Origin: Pararhodobacter sp.
GTDB taxonomy: Bacteria; Pseudomonadota; Alphaproteobacteria; Rhodobacterales; Rhodobacteraceae
Length of the DNA: 64,000 bases
Assembly (NCBI GenBank): GCA_020832665.1
Contig: JAFIEG010000005.1
Location: forward strand, 16,855-80,854
Reading direction: 5' to 3'
The notes below the pieces were generated by a model. It did not search any database, was not told where the DNA came from, and saw nothing but the letters and a program-made list of their open reading frames with translations. Shown here piece after piece: positions 56,311 to 64,000 of this stretch (positions are counted from its first letter, which is position 1; every line of letters starts with the position of its first letter). Made by a program: the position numbers and the translations under genes.

Positions 56311-56467
56311 GGCAGCATTTCAACCTTCCCCTGGCTGCGGCCATTCTACCCGCTTGGCGTGTATCCAGCATGTAGATAATACTTAAAATTGCGTATTTGA
56401 GGGTGGTCGACGGGTCAATGCGCCCGGGCTCGATGCGTGCTCTCAGCATCGGCTTGCACAATGGCGC

Positions 56468-56497
56468 GGGGTGCCCCGGCATATGCCGGGGCACCCC
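56468..56497 (-). terminator. Terminator hairpin of glnA
   Basis: A perfect 30-base palindrome (GGGGTGCCCCGGCAT and its complement) lies 48 bases after the glnA stop on the minus strand. It lacks a U-tract, but its strength and position suit the end of the glnBA transcript. Confidence 0.65.
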
Positions 56498-56544
56498 TCA
56501 TTCCGGCGCCATGCGTGGCGCGTGGTTGCCGGCGTCAGATGCGC

Positions 56545-57951
56545 TCAGCAGCTATAATAAAGCTGATACTCGATCGGGTGCGGGGTGTGTTCATAGGCAT
56601 AGACCTCGTCCCATTTCAGCGCCATGTAGGCGTCGATCTGGTCCTTGGTGAAGACATCGCCCTTGAGCAGGAACTCGTGATCGGCCTCCAGCGATTGCAG
56701 CGCCTCGCGCAGCGAGCCGCAGACCGTGGGAATGTCGGCCAGTTCCTCGGGCGGCAGGTCATAGAGGTCCTTGTCCGAGGGCTCCCCCGGGTCGATCTTG
56801 TTCTGGATGCCGTCCAGCCCGGCCATCAGAAGCGCCGAGAAGGCCAGATAGGGGTTGCAGGAGGGATCGGGGAAGCGCGCCTCGACCCGCTTGGCCTTGG
56901 GGCTTTCGGCCCAGGGAATGCGGAACGAGGCCGAGCGGTTGCGCGCCGAATAGGCCAGCAGCACCGGTGCCTCGAAGCCCGGGATCAGCCGCTTGTAGCT
57001 GTTCGTCGAGGGGTTGGTGAAGGCATTGAGCGCCTTGGCGTGCTTGAGGATGCCGCCGATGAACCACAGCGCCTCCTGGCTCAGATCGGCGTATTTGTCA
57101 CCGGCAAAGAGCGGCTTGCCGTCCTTCCAGATCGACATGTTGACATGCATGCCGGTGCCGTTGTCGCCCTTGATGGGCTTGGGCATGAAGGTGGCGGTGC
57201 GGCCATAGGCATGGGCCACGTTGTGGATGACATACTTGTATTTCTGCAGCTCGTCGCCCTGGGTGGTCAGGCTGCCGAAGATCAGCCCCAGCTCGTGCTG
57301 GCACGAGGCCACCTCGTGGTGGTGCTTGTCCACCTTCATGCCGATTGCCTTCATGGTGGACAGCATTTCAGAGCGCATGTCCTGGCCGGCATCGATGGGG
57401 TTGAGCGGGAAATAGCCGCCCTTGAGGCCGGGGCGGTGGCCCATGTTGCCGCTCTCGTATTCGCTGTCAGTGTTCCACGAGCCGTCGATGGCATCGACCT
57501 CATAGGAAACCTTGTTGGTGGTCACCGAAAAGCGCACATCGTCGAAGATGAAGAACTCGGCTTCGGGGCCGAAGAAGGCGGTATCGCCGATGCCCGAGGA
57601 TTTCAGATAGGCCTCGGCCTTGATCGCGGTGCCGCGCGGGTCGCGCGAATAGGGCTCGCCGGTATCAGGCTCGAGCACGCTGCAATGAAGGCACAGCGTT
57701 TTTTCGGCATAGAACGGATCGATATAGGCGGTTTCGGGATCGGGCATCAGCTTCATGTCGGACTGGTCGATCGACTTGAAGCCATTGATCGACGAGCCGT
57801 CGAACATGAAGCCTTCTTCCAGGAAGTCTGCGTTCACCTCATCGGCAATGACGGTGACATGGTGCATCTTTCCGCGCGGATCGGTGAAGCGGATGTCGAC
57901 ATACTTGACATCCTCTTCCTTCATGGTGGCCAGAACCTTGTCGATGCTCAT
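56545..57951 (-). CDS. glnA: Glutamine synthetase, type I
   Basis: GlnA makes glutamine from glutamate, ammonia and ATP. The 468-residue protein has the N-terminal [20 protein letters not shown], the GAEAEF-like [14 protein letters not shown] metal site, [18 protein letters not shown], the [10 protein letters not shown] glutamate-binding segment and the adenylylation loop [13 protein letters not shown], where the tyrosine would be modified by GlnE. It is 41 bases after glnB on the same strand, the usual glnBA arrangement. Confidence 0.97.
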   Translation of the reverse strand: MSIDKVLATMKEEDVKYVDIRFTDPRGKMHHVTVIADEVNADFLEEGFMFDGSSINGFKSIDQSDMKLMPDPETAYIDPFYAEKTLCLHCSVLEPDTGEPYSRDPRGTAIKAEAYLKSSGIGDTAFFGPEAEFFIFDDVRFSVTTNKVSYEVDAIDGSWNTDSEYESGNMGHRPGLKGGYFPLNPIDAGQDMRSEMLSTMKAIGMKVDKHHHEVASCQHELGLIFGSLTTQGDELQKYKYVIHNVAHAYGRTATFMPKPIKGDNGTGMHVNMSIWKDGKPLFAGDKYADLSQEALWFIGGILKHAKALNAFTNPSTNSYKRLIPGFEAPVLLAYSARNRSASFRIPWAESPKAKRVEARFPDPSCNPYLAFSALLMAGLDGIQNKIDPGEPSDKDLYDLPPEELADIPTVCGSLREALQSLEADHEFLLKGDVFTKDQIDAYMALKWDEVYAYEHTPHPIEYQLYYSC

Positions 57952-57992
57952 GGTGTTCCTTCCCCTGAATTTGGAAACGGGTTTTCGGTTGT

Positions 57993-60123
<2,131 letters not shown>

Positions 60124-60157
60124 AGCAAAGGTGACCCAGGCACAACGGGCGGGCAAG

Positions 60158-60201
60158 ACGCGCTTTGAAAAGCGCGTGCATACGGGCCTTCGAAGGCCCG
60201 T
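60158..60201 (+). promoter_or_regulatory. Two adjacent hairpins before aroA
   Basis: The first is ACGCGCTT/AAGCGCGT with a 4-base loop (60158-60177). The second is a perfect 20-base palindrome from ACGGGCCTTC (60182-60201). They lie 34 bases after the NnrE/D gene stop and 84 bases before aroA, so they could end the first transcript or shape the aroA leader. Confidence 0.5.
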
Positions 60202-60285
60202 CATCCGCCCCGGCGCTTGCCGGCATGGACGCCGCCGCCGGGCTGCGCTATCACCGCCGCCGAAGCCAATCTCGACGAGGCGCGC

Positions 60286-61650
60286 ATGTCCCAGCACGGC
60301 ACCCCCCTTGCCATCACCGCCTCGCCCTCGGGGCCGCTCAGGGGCGTGGCCGAAGTGCCCGGCGACAAGTCGATCAGCCACCGCGCGCTGATCCTCGGGG
60401 CGCTGGCGGTGGGCGAGACGCGCATCACCGGCCTGCTCGAGGGCGAGGATGTGCTCGCCACCGCCGAGGCGATGCGCGCGCTTGGCGCCACCGTCACAAG
60501 GCACGCCCCTGGCGAATGGCATGTGCAGGGCGTCGGCGTCGGCGGTTTTGCCGAGCCTGAGCAGGTGATCGATTGCGGCAATTCCGGCACCGGCGTGCGC
60601 CTGATCATGGGCGCCATGGCCACCAGCCCCATCACCGCCACCTTCACCGGCGATGCCAGCCTCAACCGCCGCCCGATGGGCCGCGTGACCGAGCCGCTGG
60701 CGCTCTTCGGCGCGCGCGCCTTTGGCCGCGCCGGCGGGCGCCTGCCGATGACCGTGATTGGCGCCGTTGATCCGGTGCCGGTGTGCTATGAGTTGCCGGT
60801 GGCCTCGGCGCAGGTGAAATCGGCGCTGCTGCTGGCCGGGCTCAACGCGCCAGGCGAAAGCGTTGTCATCGAGCGCGAAGCCACGCGCGATCATACCGAA
60901 CGCATGCTCGCCGGCTTCGGCGCCGAACTGCGCATCGAGGATGGCGCCGAGGGACGCGTCATCACCCTGACCGGCCAGCCCGAGCTGGTGGCGCAAAGCG
61001 TGGCCGTGCCGCGTGATCCTTCCTCGGCGGCCTTTCCGGTCTGCGCGGCGCTGATCGTGCCGGGCTCTGAAATCACCGTGCCCGGCGTCAGCCGCAACCC
61101 CACGCGCGACGGGCTCTATGTCACACTGGCGGAGATGGGCGCCGACATCGCCTTTGAAAACCCGCGCGAAGAAGGTGGCGAGCCAGTGGCCGATCTGCGC
61201 ATCCGCTACACCGGCGCGCTGAAGGGCGTGGAAACCCCGCCCGAACGCGCCGCCTCGATGATCGATGAATTCCCGGTGCTGGCGGCGCTGGCGGGTTTTG
61301 CCGAGGGCAAGACGGTCATGCGCGGCGTGAAGGAGCTGCGCGTCAAGGAAAGCGACCGCATCGACGCCATGGCGCGCGGGCTGGAAGCCTGCGGCGTGCG
61401 CATCGAGGAAAGCGAGGACAGCCTGAGCGTGCACGGCATGGGGCCCAGTGGCGTGCCCGGCGGCGCCACGGTGGAAAGCCGGCTCGATCACCGCATCGCG
61501 ATGGCCTTTCTTGTGCTGGGCATGGCCGCCAAGGCACCGGTTACCGTCGATGACGGCGCGCCCATCGCCACCTCCTTTCCCGCCTTCGAGGCGCTGATGA
61601 CAGGGCTCGGCGCAAGGCTTGGGGGGCAAACGCGGGGAGAGAGCGCATGA
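60286..61650 (+). CDS. aroA: 3-phosphoshikimate 1-carboxyvinyltransferase (EPSP synthase)
   Basis: AroA joins PEP to shikimate-3-phosphate in aromatic amino acid synthesis. The 454-residue protein has [87 protein letters not shown] and [13 protein letters not shown]. The GDKS, RDHTE, SAQVK and NPTR set marks a class II (CP4-like) enzyme. The ATG at 60286 is chosen from family similarity. The next gene overlaps the stop by 4 bases. Confidence 0.95.
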   Translation: MSQHGTPLAITASPSGPLRGVAEVPGDKSISHRALILGALAVGETRITGLLEGEDVLATAEAMRALGATVTRHAPGEWHVQGVGVGGFAEPEQVIDCGNSGTGVRLIMGAMATSPITATFTGDASLNRRPMGRVTEPLALFGARAFGRAGGRLPMTVIGAVDPVPVCYELPVASAQVKSALLLAGLNAPGESVVIEREATRDHTERMLAGFGAELRIEDGAEGRVITLTGQPELVAQSVAVPRDPSSAAFPVCAALIVPGSEITVPGVSRNPTRDGLYVTLAEMGADIAFENPREEGGEPVADLRIRYTGALKGVETPPERAASMIDEFPVLAALAGFAEGKTVMRGVKELRVKESDRIDAMARGLEACGVRIEESEDSLSVHGMGPSGVPGGATVESRLDHRIAMAFLVLGMAAKAPVTVDDGAPIATSFPAFEALMTGLGARLGGQTRGESA

Positions 61651-62054
61651 TCACCGGCAGCTGCTTGTGCGGCGCGGTGCGCTACACGGTTTCGGGGATG
61701 CTGCGCCCGGTGATCGGGTGTCACTGCACCCAGTGCCGCAAGACCAGCGGTCACCACGTCGCGGCGACAGGGGCCGCGCGCACTGATATCAAGATCAGCG
61801 GCACTGTGCGCTGGTTTCGCTCCTCGCCTGGTGCGCGGCGCGGTTTCTGCCCGGTCTGCGGCTCGAACCTGTTCTGGGACGGCCCCGGCAGTCATCTGTC
61901 GATCTTCGCCGGCACGCTCGATGGCGATGCGGGTCTGCGCCTGGCCGGGCATATCTACTGCGCCGACAAAGGCGCCTATTACGAAATCCCGGATGATCAT
62001 CTGCCCCGCGCCGAGGGCGACGATCCCCGCCTGACCACGACGACGCTGCCATGA
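61647..62054 (+). CDS. GFA/CENP-V-family zinc protein
   Basis: The 135-residue protein shows the cysteine pattern of the GFA family: [14 protein letters not shown] near the start, [12 protein letters not shown] near 25, and [14 protein letters not shown] near 67, which together bind two zinc ions. Members have been called glutathione-dependent formaldehyde-activating enzymes, but that activity is doubtful for most. ATGA overlaps link it to aroA upstream and cmk downstream, so it is translated with them although its role is unrelated as far as known. Confidence 0.9.
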   Translation: MITGSCLCGAVRYTVSGMLRPVIGCHCTQCRKTSGHHVAATGAARTDIKISGTVRWFRSSPGARRGFCPVCGSNLFWDGPGSHLSIFAGTLDGDAGLRLAGHIYCADKGAYYEIPDDHLPRAEGDDPRLTTTTLP

Positions 62055-62674
62055 AATTCACGGTCGCCATCGATGGCCCCGCCGCCGCCGGCAAGGGCAC
62101 CATCGCGCGCGCGCTGGCGGCGCATTTCGGCCTTGCCCATCTCGATACCGGCCTGCTCTACCGCGCCGTGGGCGCGCTGGTGGCCGGGGGCGCCGAGCCC
62201 GTCGCCGCCGCGCAGGCCCTCACCGGCGCCGATCTGGCGCGCGGCGATCTGCGCAGCCTTGCCGCCAGCGAGGCCGCCAGCCGTGTCGCCGCCATGCCTG
62301 AAGTGCGCGCCGCGCTTACCGATTTCCAGCGCCGCTTCGCCCGGCGCGAGGGCGGCGCGGTGCTCGACGGGCGCGATATCGGCACCGTCATCTGCCCCGA
62401 GGCCGAGGTCAAGATCTTCGTCACCGCCGATGCCGAAACCCGCGCCCGCCGCCGCTGGATGGAAGCCGGCGGCGAGGCCGCGCCGGAAAGCTTTGCCACC
62501 GTGCTCGATCAGGTGCGCGCGCGCGATGCCCGCGACACGGGCCGCGCCGATGCGCCGCTGCGCCCGGCCGAAGATGCGCTCATCCTCGATACCACGCATC
62601 TGAGCATCGACGAGGCCGTCGCCCGCGCCCTGCAGACGGTCGCCGGGCGCCTGCCCGCCGCGCCCAGGGGCTGA
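62051..62674 (+). CDS. cmk: Cytidylate kinase
   Basis: Cmk phosphorylates CMP and dCMP. The 207-residue protein has the P-loop [17 protein letters not shown] at the start, the [18 protein letters not shown]-binding segment, [20 protein letters not shown], and the lid [20 protein letters not shown] with conserved RD-RD residues. The start overlaps the GFA gene stop by 4 bases. The order aroA-cmk-rpsA is common in bacteria; here the GFA gene is inserted between aroA and cmk. Confidence 0.95.
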   Translation: MKFTVAIDGPAAAGKGTIARALAAHFGLAHLDTGLLYRAVGALVAGGAEPVAAAQALTGADLARGDLRSLAASEAASRVAAMPEVRAALTDFQRRFARREGGAVLDGRDIGTVICPEAEVKIFVTADAETRARRRWMEAGGEAAPESFATVLDQVRARDARDTGRADAPLRPAEDALILDTTHLSIDEAVARALQTVAGRLPAAPRG

Positions 62675-62690
62675 TCCCTTCCGCCGCAAC

Positions 62691-62754
62691 TTCATCTTGC
62701 CGAAAAAACTCCGGGGGGAATCCAGCCACGCATGCGAGGCTGGATTCCCCCCGG
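62691..62754 (-). repeat. Dispersed hairpin/GGCAAGATGAAG element, copy F
   Basis: On the minus strand a perfect 17-bp stem (62711-62754, CCGGGGGGAATCCAGCC and its complement) is followed by GGAGTTTTTTCGGCAAGATG. It lies between cmk and rpsA but points against both, unlike the other copies. Its plus strand also shares GCGAGGCTGGA-TCCCCCCGG with copy D. Confidence 0.7.
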
Positions 62755-62956
62755 CACAACGCTCGCACCCGTTCAGGCGCCCATTCAAGCCTTGTCAGCC
62801 TGCGCGCTTGCCGTTATAGCCCGCCCATCTCACCCGAGCGCTGCGCCGCTGGCCGTTGCAACGGCAGCGAAGGCGGTTTCGGGCGGGGCATGATCTGAAA
62901 GACCGGCGGAACCAACCGCCAGGCCGGAAAAGCACGACGAAAAGGAAACACTCGCC

Positions 62957-64000
62957 ATGTGCGCCAAGGCAACCATGGAGGAATTCGAAGCCCTCCTCAA
63001 TGAAAGCTTCGAAATCGACACGCCGCAGGAAGGCAGTGTCGTCAAGGGCAAGGTCATCGCCATCGAGGCGGGCCAGGCCATCGTCGATGTCGGCTACAAG
63101 ATGGAAGGCCGCGTCGATCTCAAGGAATTCGCCAACCCGGGCGAGGCCCCGGAAGTGGCCGTGGGCGACGAGGTCGAGGTCTATCTCGAACGCGTTGAAA
63201 ATGCGCGCGGCGAGGCCGTGGTCAGCCGCGACAAGGCCCGCCGCGAGGCCGCCTGGGACCGCCTGGAAAAGGCCTATGCCGACGAGGCGCGCGTCGAGGG
63301 CGCCATCTTCGGCCGCGTCAAGGGCGGCTTCACCGTCGATCTGGGCGGCGCCGTGGCCTTTCTGCCGGGCAGCCAGGTCGATGTGCGCCCGGTGCGCGAT
63401 GCCGGCCCGTTGATGGGCCTCAAGCAGCCCTTCCAGATTCTCAAGATGGACCGCCGCCGCGGCAATATCGTCGTCTCGCGCCGCGCCATCCTTGAAGAAA
63501 GCCGCGCCGAGCAGCGCGCCGAGGTCATCGCCAAGCTGGCCGAAGGCATGGTCATTGACGGGGTGGTCAAGAACATCACCGAATACGGCGCCTTTGTCGA
63601 TCTGGGCGGCGTGGACGGGTTGCTGCATGTCACCGACATGGCCTGGCGGCGCGTCAATCACCCCTCCGAGATCGTCTCCATCGGCGAGACGCTCAAGGTG
63701 CAGGTGATCAAGATCAACAAGGAAACCCATCGCATCAGCCTTGGCCTGAAGCAGCTGCAGGCCGATCCGTGGGATGCGGTCGAGAGCAACTACCCGCTGA
63801 GTTCGGTGCACAAGGGCCGGGTGACCAACATCACCGATTACGGCGCCTTCGTCGAGCTGGAGCCGGGCGTCGAAGGGCTGGTCCATGTCTCGGAGATGAG
63901 CTGGACCAAGAAGAACGTCCACCCGGGCAAGATCGTCTCGACCAGCCAGGAAGTCGAGGTCATGGTGCTGGAAATCGACAGCGCCAAGCGCCGCGTCAGC
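62957..64000 (+). CDS. rpsA: 30S ribosomal protein S1 (3' partial)
   Basis: S1 helps mRNA bind the 30S subunit. The 348 visible residues start with MCAKATMEEFEALLNESFEI and contain four S1/OB repeats at about 27-95, 110-175, 195-265 and 282-348, for example GSVVKGKVIAIEAGQAIVDV, GRVKGGFTVDLGGAVAFLP, GVVKNITEYGAFVDLGGVDG and GRVTNITDYGAFVELEPGVE. Alphaproteobacterial S1 has about 560 residues, so roughly 200 lie beyond the window. AAAAGGAA precedes the ATG; a second ATG six codons later is less likely. Confidence 0.97.
   Translation, partial: MCAKATMEEFEALLNESFEIDTPQEGSVVKGKVIAIEAGQAIVDVGYKMEGRVDLKEFANPGEAPEVAVGDEVEVYLERVENARGEAVVSRDKARREAAWDRLEKAYADEARVEGAIFGRVKGGFTVDLGGAVAFLPGSQVDVRPVRDAGPLMGLKQPFQILKMDRRRGNIVVSRRAILEESRAEQRAEVIAKLAEGMVIDGVVKNITEYGAFVDLGGVDGLLHVTDMAWRRVNHPSEIVSIGETLKVQVIKINKETHRISLGLKQLQADPWDAVESNYPLSSVHKGRVTNITDYGAFVELEPGVEGLVHVSEMSWTKKNVHPGKIVSTSQEVEVMVLEIDSAKRRVS

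Overview
The window is chromosomal DNA of a high-GC alphaproteobacterium, almost certainly a Rhodobacteraceae (Rhodobacter/Roseobacter-type) member. The evidence is the 44-residue aa3-type cytochrome oxidase subunit IV, the TIGR02302/DUF4175-like protein next to lysA, a DmdC-like acyl-CoA dehydrogenase, the ethylmalonyl-CoA pathway genes ccr and ecm, a PHB gene pair, CP4-like class II AroA motifs and a cmk-rpsA junction. The sequence starts inside bamD and stops inside rpsA.

Layout. (1) 1-2.9 kb: bamD (partial), recN and a small lipoprotein. (2) 2.9-7.7 kb: a decayed, lower-density stretch with tRNA-Gly(CCC), a degenerate second tRNA-Gly-like copy, coding remnants, a large Na+/H+ antiporter with a cyclic-nucleotide-like C-terminal domain preceded by a truncated P-II-like gene, and an unlisted 29-codon membrane peptide. 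(3) 7.7-17.3 kb: ssb, a lytic transglycosylase, tsaC, an acyl-CoA dehydrogenase/metallo-hydrolase pair, two paralogous lipoproteins flanking a cytochrome oxidase subunit IV gene, azlCD and greA. (4) 17.5-27.2 kb: ETF-ubiquinone oxidoreductase, a TPR protein with ispE, polyprenyl diphosphate synthase, trmN6-like, ydcH-like, an EamA exporter and phaB/phaA. (5) 28-39.6 kb: an EAL protein, argH, a small lipoprotein, DUF2834, lysA, the DUF4175-type protein, then a tandem glycine riboswitch controlling gcvT-gcvH-gcvP. (6) 39.6-47.9 kb: a 29-nt G homopolymer, a DsrE-like protein, three DUF3592-like paralogues, a secreted protein, valS with a compositionally odd internal patch, and an alpha/beta hydrolase. 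(7) 48-54.9 kb: ecm and ccr, the two signature ethylmalonyl-CoA pathway enzymes, around an MFS transporter, a DksA-like zinc-finger protein and an acyltransferase. (8) 55-64 kb: an unknown protein, glnB-glnA, bifunctional NAD(P)HX repair enzyme, then aroA-GFA protein-cmk and rpsA.

How the genes fit together. phaA/phaB supply acetoacetyl-CoA and 3-hydroxybutyryl-CoA, and Ccr and Ecm carry C4 units through the ethylmalonyl-CoA pathway, so the organism probably assimilates acetate-level carbon this way and stores PHB. ETF-QO and the acyl-CoA dehydrogenase connect acyl-CoA oxidation to the quinone pool. GlnB-GlnA and GcvTHP cover ammonium and glycine/one-carbon metabolism.

I found no intact mobile element, CRISPR array or obvious defence island. 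The most unusual content is non-coding. One dispersed family (six copies) has G/C-run hairpins followed by a conserved GGCAAGATGAAG-type tail, and two copies show compensatory stem changes. A second family begins TGATACCA; two copies lie exactly at gene 3' ends and supply the stop codon or the last codons. There is also an orphan strong terminator opposite phaA that implies an unannotated transcript. Functional calls rest on motif recognition by eye; no database search was run.
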